Origin: Parapristionchus giblindavisi
Taxonomy: Eukaryota > Nematoda > Chromadorea > Rhabditida > Diplogasteridae
NCBI GenBank assembly: GCA_943737045.1
Contig: CALSFV010000305.1
Location: 249,501-313,500, forward strand
Length of the DNA: 64,000 nucleotides
Direction: 5' to 3'
In this document: piece after piece, positions 35,274-47,232 of the stretch
Layout: every line of letters begins with the position of its first letter
Numbering within the stretch: the stretch's first letter is position 1
The notes under the pieces: generated by a model
What the model was told of the DNA's origin: nothing
The model's database searches: none
The model's input: only the letters and a program-made list of their open reading frames with translations
Position numbers and translations under genes: made by a program

Positions 35274-35394
35274 TAAGGCATACCCCGAGCTAATTTTGCT
35301 CTCCGTTCTGGCGACACTCTCTCGTAGACAAAGAAAGCGAGATAATATTGTTCCAGAGGGGAGAGTTCCAAATTATCTCGGCGTGTATCTTTAA
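35274..35394. mobile_element. Hairpin MITE, 'GACAAAGAAAG' family, copy 2
   Basis: Shares gacactctctcgtagacaaa and gaaagcgaga, and ends in cggcgtgtatctttaa. Same family as 5041-5152. Confidence 0.7.
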
Positions 35395-35831
35395 CAATTT
35401 AAAGTGAATGTCCTGAAACGTTGTGCTTTGTACTTTTGTTGTGTGGACATGTAGGACAAATGATAAAAGTGGTGAATAATTTACTATTATTCAGGGGTGT
35501 GCTTTCGCAAAGGGGAGTCTTCACTTTATGGTGTATCCCTAGTTGCCAGCAGTTTGTGTCGGTACACCGGTCTGGCTAACAGCTTTAAGTGATTTGTCTT
35601 TCTTATCTCCGCCTCCACACATGGCGAGTACCAAGACCACAGTCTAAGAACAAAAGATCAAAGATCATACATTTACATTATTGGACTTACTATAGATGAC
35701 AATAGGAAAGTGTGAATGAAGAAGAGAAGATAAGAGGAACCGTCTCCGAACATTGCAAATCAGAAGAATGAAATGAAGACATGAGACATATATGCAATAT
35801 ATGCAATGGTTATTAAAAAGACGATAAAATC

Positions 35832-35945
35832 AAATTTGACTCTACGCTCTGGTAACACTCTCTCGTAGACAAAGAAAGCGATCGCTAGCGAGAGAGCGTC
35901 GCCAGAGCGGAGACTTTCATAATTGCACGGGGTGCCAATTTAAAG
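35832..35945. mobile_element. Hairpin MITE, 'GACAAAGAAAG' family, copy 3
   Basis: Contains aacactctctcgtagacaaa, gaaagcga, then gcgagagagcgtcgccagag and cggggtgccaatttaaa. Confidence 0.7.
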
Positions 35946-36725
35946 CACTCAACTAACTAACCATAGTAATAGTTATTGTAGTTGCTGCGATGAGCAATTG
36001 TTAAATGTAAGATCGAATAGGGATTTAAAAGCCTATAATTCTATTTCTAGCACGGCAGGGATTTAAAAATCTGTAATTCTATTTCTAGCACGGCAAATCA
36101 AATTCTGAGAAACGAGTCTTAGAGGCCAAGACTAGGAAAGAAATCCACAAAAAATTAACTATTTTTAAAATCGCACAAATGGTTAAATTATATTTACAGA
36201 GACCGCGAATGTTCACGCAAAACATATAATGAAACACTCTTAAATACGTAAGAGATAAATGCTAACAATAAGTAAGAAAATTGCAATTCCATTCATATAT
36301 GATTGTAACGATCAATAACCTCAATTGGCATGCAAAATATAGTATACGGTTATGTGGCGTAACTATCTATTGCTATCGTTCTGTCCTTACAGTTTGTTCA
36401 CCACTAAGAAATGGAAGAAAATCAATCTTGGGGAAGTACGGCGTTAGAAACTAAATGTTACTGCATGACCAAAAATCAGAGGATCAAACGATGACTATAC
36501 AGCGTTTATTGACCACATGTAGCATGCCAGTTCTCAACTTATTTTATGATATTTTATTATATAATTTGACTTATTTAATGATAGACAAATAAAATTGAAT
36601 TTAGATGGAAAATGAGGAAATTCTTCTCTCGGTTTTTTATTTACATCTAGAAAATAGATTACGTTCAAAGCCATTATATTCTACTAACTGTCTTCTGCCT
36701 TGTGTTTCGCAATTGTTACCTTGTC

Positions 36726-37275
36726 TTATATAGTATCCAGCCAGTAAGAACCATACTTCAGACGAGTGACAGTCTCCTCAAACTCATTTGACAGACGAGT
36801 GACAGTCTCCTCAAAGTCATTTGACAGACGAGTGACAGTCTCCTCAAACTCATTTGACAGACGAGTGACAGTCTCCTCAAAGTCATTTGACAGACGAGTG
36901 ACAGTCTCCTCAAACTCATTTGACAGACGAGTGACAGTCTCCTCAAAGTCATTTGACAAACGAGTGACAGTCTCCTCAAACTCATTTGACAGACGAGTGA
37001 CAGTCTCCTCAAACTCATTTGACAGACGAGTGACAGTCTCCTCAAACTCATTTGACAGACGAGTGACAGTCTCCTCAAAGTCATTTGACAGACGAGTGAC
37101 AGTCTCCTCAAAGTCATTTGACAGACGAGTGACAGTCTCCTCAAAGTCATTTGACAGACGAGTGACAGTCTGCTCAAACTGATTTGACTTTGACTTCAAA
37201 ATGTACGCAAATCCAGCACTAAATGTGAGTTTTTCCTTCTCGATTTCGGGAGAAGTCGAGTCATTTCACTTATTC
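36726..37275 (-). other. Open reading frame across a 33-bp satellite (hendecad repeat)
   Basis: On the minus strand the 33-bp array reads as 13 units close to FEETVTRLSNE or FEETVTRLSND, then RLKYGSYWLDTI and a stop. Phe-1, Val-5 and Leu-8 give 4-3-4 spacing, as in a hendecad coiled coil. No ATG precedes the repeats; the frame is open back to about 37275. Because 33 is divisible by three, all frames stay open, so this may be non-coding satellite and not an exon. Confidence 0.3.
36759..37187. repeat. 33-bp minisatellite, 13 units
   Basis: Thirteen exact-length units containing cagacgagtgacagtctcct. The units differ mainly at one base (caaaCtca/caaaGtca). The array ends 14 bases before the chemoreceptor start codon. 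Confidence 0.92.
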
Positions 37276-40200
37276 TCCACTCTGATCACTTCTCTCAGGT
37301 AGAACCCCAAAATATTGGCGTATGGAAAACTTTAAAAACATTCTTAATTTAAGGTTTTCCTGGAGACATGTCGCTACGTTTCCTTCAGTACGTTTATCTG
37401 AATACTCAATAATTATGAAAGTAAAAATAAAAATAATATTCTTTAATTTCAGCGTTGAGCTGTACGGTCACATTAATTCTTCTGTGGATGATACTCGTCG
37501 TATGTCCTTTGTTTGTTAATCCATACAAAATAGTGATATAAATCCAAACAAAAAGTGAAAACCGATTTCATAATTACCACACAGTAACCTTATATTGTAT
37601 GTTCCTCTTATTAGCATTATATTGTGTGTTACGCCACATAATTTTATAATTTCATATTTTTTCATATTAAAATAAGTGAATTTATCATTGCAGCGTCATT
37701 CTCGGGAGTTTGGAACGTACAAGTATTTACTTCTCGCGTTCGTTCTCGCTGATCTTTTCTATGGATTATCACATTTTCTCATCGAACCTGTTCGTTCTTT
37801 CTGAAAATTTCTTTATAAAAACAGAAAAGATATCACGCTTTTCACTACCTTGTTTAGGCTCAAAACAATTTAAAAGAGATAAATTCAGGTCCCTGAGGTG
37901 TACAAGAACGCTTTCGTCATGGGCGGACACGGCTTCTGGACCACAAAGTTCCTTTTGATCTATAAATCAATAAATCAATCATCCAATTTAAGATTAGCGC
38001 TGTGCACATGGATGGTGGCGTATTCCTTGTCTTTTCCCCTTCTCAGTTACAATTTCATCTATCGATTTGTTGCAGTGAAATAGTAAGCCTTTTCCTGCAA
38101 AATAATGGTGGCAATAAGAATGTGATAAATGCTCAACTAAAAAGGGTCGTAAAACTGTTTATCGTATAAAGCCTTTATTGCCTATTACTGCTTTATTTTT
38201 AAACTTATCGATATACCTACGCATGACATAATTCAACGATCATGTATGACTGTGGAATTGGTACTTGTTACGTACAATGGCACAATAGACAATCATACTT
38301 TAACACACAGTAGTGGGTTATGTTCTATAATACTTTACGGGTCCCATGGAAGTTTACCTGTCCCAAGAAATTTTATGAGGTCTATGAAAATTTACCTGTC
38401 ACATGAATTGGAAACAATATACGTTTTTTAAATTATTTATGCACGCTATCATAGTATGGGATAGTAACAACTCAATTACTCATTAGAATTTATTTTACGA
38501 AAAATTGCGGCTAATTTATAGAGGAACAAGTTTAAAGGATGCACCCCGTGCTAATGATACATATATGGACATATCATCCTTTCAGCCCATTGAAACTGGA
38601 TATGTTCAAGCGTCCTAGGGTCATCGCGTGCATGACACTCGTCTTCTTCACCAATGCTTCCATTTGGTATCTAATTCGAAAGAATTGTCTTCCGATCTGA
38701 TAGAAAATGTAAAGGAAGAGTGAAAAGAAATCATAACATGGAGTCAAATGTGTACAACTCGAATGGTATATCACGAATAGATATAGATAGTTTCTATTGA
38801 AAAAAATCCATCATCCGTGATTGAAATACTTGTGTGGCAAGAGCGGATTATCGGATTAGCAAGTAAAACGGTTCATGTTCTTTCTTGGTACCAAATAAAT
38901 TTTAAATTATTGTGAAAATGTCCTTAATTAAGGTTCGGCATCAATCATTTCTTCTGGTTCAACCACGAAAGGAATGATGTGTACATAAGGGATCTGTTTC
39001 TAGGAGATGAAGATGACACTTATATGACACATGACATCAAGGAAATCCACGATTACGTAGTCATTATATTCTGGGTATGGCTTTTGTGTGCGATTATCGA
39101 GCTAATTTAATTTTAATCAAAAAAAGAAAAATATAGTAAGAATGCTGAAGAAAGAACCACGAATCGTCCATTCCCATAATCAGTTATTGACCGTATACAA
39201 AACACTTGTTTATTTGGTTAGAGAGCCACTGTCACAACGCGTTTCTATGTTGAGAGAGAGAGAAAGCACAAGTGAGATAGTACGTAGATCAGAGAGAGCG
39301 AGGAAGGAAGGGAGGAAAAAGTGGGGAGTTGATCGATAGTTCTTCTCTGTTTTGCAGCCAGTAGTAAGGTACATTTTATACGGACTATACTATGTCGCTC
39401 CGACGGGGGAACCACTCGATCACGGATCGACTCCACTTCGAGCACTCGTCATTGGCGAGCTTATGCACCCAGAGCCACTTCCTCTTCAGCGCTGTACGTA
39501 CGAAATCCTGAACCAGAGTCATGCCCCGCAACCGCTCACAAGAGACATGATCGAGCACGGTGCAGCCCACCATCCAACGCTCCATTTTTCTTTGAGCCAC
39601 GGATAATCGATCCATTTGTGCTTTATTCAGTGCCCAGCCCTCACAACCGTATAATACCGCAGGTAATATACACCCATTGAATAACCTACGCTTATGTGCC
39701 ATTGGAATACCCGTATTAACCATGAATGCCCTATATTTATGAAATGCCCCTAAACCCGCTTGAATCCGACGCCCAATTTCCCCATCCTCCTTCCCCGTTA
39801 TGTTGATTGATGCACCCAAGTATACCACCTTATCAACCAGTTTCACTTCCCTGCCTGCCACAGTAACTATTCTAGGAATAAGCTTAGAAGTCATCCCTAT
39901 TTAATACCAGTCCAACCTTTCCCAATTCCCTCTCAAGCTCCCTTGCCATTACTTGAATTTGCTGCTCATCATGAGAGATAAGTACAGCATCGTCGGCAAA
40001 TAGGATATGAGAGAGGAAACGCCCGTTTACATTAATACCTTTATGAGACCAATTAAGATTACGAAAAGCCATATTGAGAACTGCTGTAAACAGTCTCGGT
40101 GATAAACAATCCCCCTGTCTAACTCCTTTACCGACCTTTATTTCCACTTTTTTCCCATTGACAATCGTCTTAAATCATTCAATACATATTAATTTCATCA

Positions 40201-42495
40201 CAGTCGTATTGTCCGTATTTTTCCTTGCTACTGCTGCTAAACGCATAAACATTCTATCGATAAACCCCCCTTTCCCTCCTCGCGCTCTCTCTGATCTACT
40301 ATCTCTCATGGACTCTCTCTAAACATAGAAATTCATTGTGGCTGTGGCTGGCTACTCTCGTACCAAATAAACACGTGAATTTTATACGGTCAATACCAAA
40401 GAAACATTTGTTTTAGGTACACTAATATTCTCATTTTATAGAAAGAGAGAAAATTTCATTCAACGTTACCTAATTGTACTGGAACATATTTATGTGAAAT
40501 TAACCATAGATAATCATAGATTATAAATAATCACATGATTTTGTAAAATAATTCAGGACAATGGAACCTTCCACGGGTTCAATGCATCCGGGATTCTTGG
40601 CGGATCATTTCTAGCGTTAGTTGTCGACATTGCATATAAGACGATGATCTTCACCTCATATCAGATCCTTCAACATATGCAGCATGTAAGTCATTGTTTT
40701 GATTCTTTAATTTACGAACAAAATCTTAAAATACATCAGAATGACTATTACTTTATGGCCGAAGATCTAAAAAAAATGGAGTATATATTGGAACGATGGC
40801 TATTGCAGTTTCAAAGAGCAAACAAATTGTAAAATGAGTTAAAAAGCCAGAAATAGGTATATGCACCAATCTAATAGATCTTGTTTGGTTCAGACACCGT
40901 CCATCAACGATCAAACTCGTCGATTACATCATCAACTATTCCGAGCTCTTATTTATCAGGTAGTCTTTATGAAGGTAAATGAGGTGTGTTACATTAGCGA
41001 GACGGGCACACGTCGTCATGTCAAATCGTCTTATTGTTACATTAGGACACGTGAACGTCAACTTGAGCTTTTGAGTGTTTTGGGTGTCTGGTAATCCCCG
41101 ATTGACAATTGGGATACGGTAAGAAGTTACGGTAACCATCGATCAATAATGGTTGACTACGGAAACTTTTGCCGTACTTTTATGACCATCAGGGTTTTCC
41201 ACTCGAGACCTAACACACTCCAAAATTGACGGACCGTCATACGTAACGGGAAGACGGCGTGCGTCCGTCTCGCAAATGATGCTCCCAGACCAAATACTTG
41301 TTGCCATTATATCAATAGTGAGCCAACTTTTATCTTTCTAGATACCGTAACCCGAACTACCGTAATCTAGCTACCGTACGCTATAATATTATAGCGAAAT
41401 TCACGGCAAGTCCCGGTTCGATTACGGTAGTTCGGGTTACGGTATCCAGAAAGATAAAAGTTGGCTCACTATTGATATAATGGCAGCAAGTATTTGGTCT
41501 CGGAGCATCATGAATTTTTCGACTTCTGAGATTTGAATCCTGGGTCGACTGAAAAAAAAACAGTTCGCGATTCCCGACGGTTACGGTAGCATAATACCGT
41601 ACACTCCTACTGATAAAAATGGTACAACTTTTATTTAAATAGGCAATCTCCCAACCAATTTATAATCCGTTGCCGAAACGGGCGTCCCACGGTTAAACAC
41701 GGCTAGGGGCATATTCAATACAATGACTCCATTAAAGGCACAAGCTTATTTGTCTTTCCGCTCTGACAACACTCTTTCGAATACAAAGAAAGTGAGAGTG
41801 TGACCAGATCGAAGAATAAAATTAACTCGGAGTGTGCCTTTATTTCTTCATTCAGGCCATTCTCCCGTTGTTCACTGCTTATATTCCCATCGCTTTTTGT
41901 TGTGCTCTTCCCTTCTTCGGTGCACCAGCTCCAATATTCTCTGTACTATGTCCTCCATTCTGCGCTCTTCATCCTCTCATCGACGGTTTCATCATGCTCA
42001 CATCTGTTTCGCAATTTCGGCAAGTAGCATATGTTTACCGTAGCCGAATTGTACTAACAATAAACACATTCTTATATAATGTGGTGTTAAAATTTTGGGA
42101 AAGTAGATGGAAAAATGAAAATTAGTGTTAATTTTGCGATTGTAAAAGTAGTTAGAGAAGTAGCATGGCTTCGTAATTTACAAACTCTTACAACGGGTTT
42201 TCGTTAGCTATGCTATACGTATACGTTTCCAATTACTTTTACAACAAAATTAAGACTGCTTTTCAGCTTTCTATCCACTTTCCAAATTTTTAACACCACA
42301 TAAAAATTGGCTGAGAATATACAAGTGTATACAACAGCTTTGCGAAAACGATTATTGATTTTTTCCAGTAAATCGTTCGTCGAAGTTGTCATGTGCCGTG
42401 TAAGGAGGGCTTCAAGCATAATACCATATAGCGAGCATTCCATCGAAATCGATCCCAAGATCAAGGGTCTTCGCCGACTCTCCGATGTCTATTGA
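37201..42495 (+). CDS. Str-family seven-helix chemoreceptor, 12 exons, possible pseudogene
   Basis: Exons 37201-37224, 37299-37353, 37453-37499, 37694-37789, 37889-37947, 37993-38082, 38586-38666, 38933-39074, 40557-40685, 40894-40959, 41856-42019 and 42369-42495 (stop). All phases agree, giving about 359 codons, the usual Str length. Diagnostic features: GTYKYLLLAFVLADLFYG (TM2), the TM3/4 signature NFIYRFVAVKYPLKL, and HPLIDGFIMLTSVSQFR (TM7). Such receptors are G-protein-coupled and act in sensory cilia, usually as orphan odour receptors. Two oddities: exon 2 has an in-frame TAA at 37350-37352, just before TM1, and the 42019/42369 intron uses a GC donor (CG|GCAAGT). Intron 8 holds an antisense LINE fragment. 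An AATAAA lies at 42593-42598. Exons 1 and 2 are the least certain. Confidence 0.8.
39243..40331. mobile_element. LINE fragment between inverted GA-rich arms
   Basis: Arms 39243-39325 and 40264-40331 are inverted and similar (ttctatgttgagagagagag; gtagatcagagagagcgagg). They bracket a reverse transcriptase fragment. This may be a foldback element that captured a LINE piece, or two independent insertions. In chemoreceptor intron 8. Confidence 0.5.
39385..40275 (-). pseudogene. Reverse transcriptase fragment of a non-LTR retrotransposon
   Basis: Antisense to the host gene. The upstream part has GKGVRQGDCLSPRLF and LFADDAVLIS (the YADD-type catalytic box, here FADD). After a frameshift near 39885-39894 it continues with VVYLGASINITG and LPAVLYGCEGWAL, typical of the RTE/CR1-like thumb. 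A TGA near 40176 and the frameshift show it is dead. Endonuclease and 5' parts are missing. Confidence 0.85.
41276..41511. repeat. Foldback element with arms of about 85-95 bp
   Basis: Arms 41276-41372 and 41427-41511 are inverted near-perfect copies (gctcccagaccaaatacttg; ttttatctttctagataccg). In chemoreceptor intron 10. Confidence 0.75.
41731..41842. mobile_element. Hairpin MITE, 'GACAAAGAAAG' family, copy 4
   Basis: Starts attaaaggcac and ends gtgcctttat, with aacactctttcgaatacaaa and gaaagtgagagtgtg inside. It ends 13 bases before the exon 11 acceptor of the chemoreceptor, so its terminus borders the polypyrimidine tract. Confidence 0.7.
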
Positions 42496-42599
42496 TTTTC
42501 AATTCTTTTGCTTATTTATTATATATGTATTTTTTGCCGAAGTGATAATAAGATGATGATGGATAACATGAAATGATATGATAATTTGATGGAATAAAG

Positions 42600-45450
42600 A
42601 ATAATAATTTGTATAAGCATATAATATGCTGCATATTCTATAAAAGTCGTCAAATACTAAAACTTTATCGTTTGCTAGTTATCAGAATCATAATGACTAT
42701 CATTTATTACAGGGTGTACCAAAATTACAGTTGTCTTCATGTGATTCAATCCTTGGGAATGTGACTTTAGCGATCCGGTTCAGGGCAAAACTTATAAAGA
42801 ACATGGGTAGTAGTAATGCCCTATCAAATCTCCTTGTAGTCTCTTATAGCTCTGACACAGGCCTAGAGCCTCTTCTCATATGCCACTGCCTTTTCCCGCG
42901 GGTACTTGTCATCGAGTTCGTCACATGCCTTGGGAAGGGGATCCTAGGGGGTAGAGGGTCTTATGCTTGGTAGAGGATAGGATATCTTGGCCTGCAACAC
43001 CGCCCAACACTGCAGTCGATTAGGTTGATATCGGGGAAGTTCGGAAGCTGGATTTAATACATTACGAGTGAAGGTATCGATAAATCAAGAAAATATATGA
43101 CAGATTGACTCTGGATGTCCTAGTGTCAATCTCTTCACCTTACCCCTTTGGCTATTGGTCGTCCTCCCATTGACTGTTTATGAAATTAATTTGATGGGGG
43201 GGAATAAACGAGGAACAGAAAGATAAGGGATAAATGATCAATTTAAGCTTGAGGCAAACGTGGAAACGGGTAAACATTAGGAAGTATCTAGTGTCAAACA
43301 ATGCAATCTAAATCTATGTTATGCATCGCTACATTTGCCTGACGCGCCTACGCCGTCACGTAAAAAAACGTTACATTTGGCGACGCACGACGTCAATTTT
43401 GGAGTGTGTTGGGTCCGTGTGTTTGGGAAGGGGAAAACCCTGATTGTCATCAGGGGTACGGTAGGAAGTTACCGTAACCATCGATCAGTAATGGTTGGCT
43501 ACCCTTTTACCGTACACCTGATGACATTCAGGGTTTTCCACTTGGGACCAAACACACTCCAAAATTTACGTCGACGCGTGCGTCGCCAAATGTAACTTTT
43601 TTTACGTGACGGCGTAGGCGCGTCAGGCAAATGTAACGATGCATTAGGGATTGACAATGCAGTCAGTCAGGTGACCTATCACAAATCATGGTACCGCACC
43701 TAGCCGTACATGAAGTAATTCCCTTGAACTTTCTCACTTGCTCAGTTACGGGAGTACTCCATGAACGGGCATTTAGGCTTCGCACGGTTAAAAAGAGGGC
43801 AAAACAGCTATGTGAAGATCAAGGACAAGGCATTACTACGCCAGGTGCCTAAAAATAAGTTACGGTAGGTCACGGGATATGGGGTGTCAGAGGAAATGGT
43901 TAGACAAGAGTTACGGTAGACAATCAATACCTAAAAAAAGGTGATACGATAAGTGAGAACCTACAGTGCGAGTGGCGGAATAGTGTACCTCATTGAGGAA
44001 TCAGACGAGCACACGGGTAGACGAGAGGAGAAATGGACAACAAATAAGTGAGAACTACTCCGGCAGACGGAAGGCATCGTGACAACCATAGAAGGCGAAG
44101 AAAGGTAGATGAGCGATGTAGACCATCCGATGGAAAGAAAAGAAGAAGACTGATCGTTTTTAAAACCCTTAAAAGGGATATTGGAGTATTATATAAGTAT
44201 AATCAAGGAGCGCGCACATAGATCTATCCCCACTCACGCTCTGGACATTCAACTTCTAGAAGGATTTGATCGAACCAATAAGTGATCGACCCTGTTCCTA
44301 TGATCAACAAACCGAGTGCACGTGTACTCACACGTGACGATATCGATGGAAATTGAGGGACCTACTGATCTACCAGATACATGCATCGATCAAGACCGTT
44401 TTTCGTCTCGATAGAGCGCACCATAGGCCAATCATTCGATTTTCTGTGCTAATGTGATAGTTTCACTGGTTGTTATAATTGTTTGAGAACACACTAAACA
44501 AAACTAATTGTAAATAATAACGATACATAACTTATATATCGATCAATACCAAAACTATCTTGATTAAGGTCATTAAAATTATTTTGATTTAATACAATGA
44601 GCAGCATAAACAATCTAAATAAAATATAGAAATCCTATAGCTTTGGATATTCGATATTCAATCAATAAATGATACATAGACGATATTCCTAACTAATCAA
44701 TCAGAGGGTAAATATAATCATAGCAATAAAATATAAAATCTGTTCAAGAACGTACATAATAGGATCTGATAATAGGCGATGGTGCTCTGATATTTCCAAA
44801 CTTCTGCATAAAATAATTGCAGTATGTACACCATTGAAGTAGACTACTTCAAGTAAAAATAATGGGTACACTTCAATTTTTGAAATGAAGAGTAGTAGTA
44901 GAGTGGAAAAGGTAACACGAGCGAATAAGATGACTATTTAGGACTTATTCGAAACAGTGTTTCATCATTCCGTTTCATTTTTTTGTTCTCTACTGTGTTT
45001 CTTGAAAATGCATAAAATAATTAATATTGTTTGACGTATACAAGGCTTTTTTTACCAAGCAAGAATCCTTTATTCATGAATTCAATCATCATGTGTCCAC
45101 AAAAAAAGTTTTTTTTACAATAAATTAGTTATTATTACAAGAAAATGTGTACAACGAAAGTCACAGAACGATGCAAAAAAAAACAGAAGGGCAGACAGAG
45201 GAATCACGTTGCCTATCAAGTAGTGTTGTTAGATGGACTAAATTTCATACTCGAATGAACTTCATATTTGATTTTAGTCTAGATGCAAATTTAGTCGAGA
45301 GTAAATATTATTTTCGAATAATTTCTTTATTTTATTACCGACCGGTCGAATATTAAATAAAATGATATTCGACCGAAAATATTCGAGAATTTTATTCGGG
45401 TCTAAACAACACTACTATTAAGGCTATTCAAGAGTATCAGATTGTTAACA
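42600..45450. other. Intergenic region between the chemoreceptor and the 214-residue gene
   Basis: Contains the nested hairpin element 43321-43644. At 43745-43860 and 43970-44160 are short open stretches (for example NSYVKIKDKALLRQVP) broken by stops that could be decayed coding sequence; none is recognised. The rest is AT-rich with no visible gene. Confidence 0.4.
43321..43644. mobile_element. Nested hairpin: Harbinger-like MITE with an inner foldback
   Basis: The outer ends (ATGCATCGCTACATTTGCC against GGCAAATGTAACGATGCAT) match the MITEs at 29126, 53398 and 63311. Inside is a second inverted repeat (ttttggagtgtgttgg; ggaaaaccctga). Part of this inner unit recurs at 41186-41240. The outer ends are flanked by TTA on both sides. 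Confidence 0.7.
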
Positions 45451-45500
45451 AATTATGGGATAAAATATCAAAGATCAAAGATCAAAGATAAAAGACAAAA

Positions 45501-47195
45501 TTACACTCTTGCAATGGCTGAATGGATGACGTTTCCCAATGAGAAGATGTAGTAGGAGAAGAAATTGAAGAGCTTGGCCAGTGCGGGAATCTTTCCAAGA
45601 ATCCAATTGGAAGATGAAGAGGAAGTGGTCGAAGTCACCTCCTGAAAATTTTAAATATCACGTCTATTTTTACTTTTGAAATACGATACTGTGGAAAACC
45701 GGAAGTAAACATAAGAAAGCTAACGAAGTGAATGACTGGAATGTAGTGTTTCTCAAAAGTCGCTAAAAGTACACAGAACAGCAGTAACAGGGATGTTAGA
45801 ATGACAGTGGAGAGTGAAGATAAATATCTTTTCCCTTTTCCGTGAGTTTTGAACCGAGTACATAATAGTTATTAAATAATAACATTATTATTATTCACCT
45901 CAACTGTCTCCAATCCCTCAATCTCGTTGATGGTCTTGAAGATCTCTGTGGCGTGTTGTCCGAATATCGTAATCTTCGTGGAGAGTGCCGATGGTGTTAC
46001 GGGGAGGATGAAGAAGACGTCGTGGGTCTCCATCATCTGTAAAAATATTTAAATAAATAAAACAATATTTTATTTTGTTTTATATTGTCTGTTCGAGATA
46101 TGTTTCAATCGATCCAAGCAATGTTTCAAAGATATGTAACGCGCAGCGTTTCGAAATGCCCAAAAAATTACGAATAAAATTCTCGAATATTTTCGGTCGA
46201 ATATCATTATATTTTATATTCGAAATATTCTATCGTAGTCAAATACGGAGTATTATCAGAAAATAAATGATTTCATGATTGAGCGATTAATTAACTAAAC
46301 TGTAAATAAAACACGAACCTCCATGGCCATTTGGTCCCTTTTCTCAGTCATCTTCATGAATTGTTTCCTTCCTACATTTAAGTCCATCTTCATCAAATAC
46401 ACGTTTTCATCCTTCTTCAATGCCTCCAGTTTTTCCATGCAGCGATGGACGTTCTCTTCTTTTCCTGAATACATTTGATTTTAATTTAAAATTTTTTTTT
46501 GTTGATGTAATGATTAAAAAACAGTCGAATCTGTCAATAAGATCAAACATAGATCCAGCTGACTAATTCAAAACAGTTTTTTTTTCTGTGTGAGTATCTT
46601 TCCATGATCTGCATAATTAGTTTAAAACTCGTCTCACCTGTCACTTCAAATGTTCCCTTCCTCTCACAATCAGTGATGTTGACATCATATCGAAGACCGT
46701 AACCGGTGATTAGTTGATCCGACTAAACATGGACAATCGTTGATTACCCGGGTAGAATCATCCCAATGTTTTTAGGTAAGATTAAATACTGTTAAAACAA
46801 AAAAAAGTGAAACATTTGTGACAAATTATCACAAAAAAATCGGGAGCGCTGCGGAGCAATATTGGTATACTGTAGCATACTGTAGAATCTAACTATAAAA
46901 CTGCAGCCATCTTAGATATCATGATACAAACTTTGAAAATCTTATGAAACATTTGTGACAAATTGTCTCAAATGTTTCACTTTTTTTCGTTTTGACGGTA
47001 CAAGCAACAGATATTATTCTGTGAAGAATGAACCATGGAATGGAAAATAATAAAACAGTTAAAATACGTAATTTAAAAATAAACATAATAAAAAATAGTA
47101 ATACCTCCAGGAACAATCTACATCTCTGTCTGTCGTTCAGCTCGATTGAGCGAGTGTAGCAGGGAAGCTGGAAAACGCTATTATTATTATCTTCC

Positions 47196-47232
<37 letters not shown>

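Larger units (their letters stand above)
32000..37200. other. Gene-poor, MITE-rich intergenic region
   Basis: About 5.2 kb between pld-1 and the chemoreceptor. Recognised contents are a foldback element (33451-33799), a palindrome (34194-34250) with a half copy near 35545-35575, two hairpin MITEs (35274 and 35832) and a 33-bp satellite (36759-37187). Short open frames such as 34385-34615 have no recognisable product. Nothing convincing was found in 32000-33450. Confidence 0.5.

Noticed and set aside
36766..37182. Plus-strand 138-codon frame across the 33-bp repeat
   Set aside because: Repeat length is divisible by three, so openness is not evidence. It has no splice context, and the minus-strand version at least has a hydrophobic pattern.
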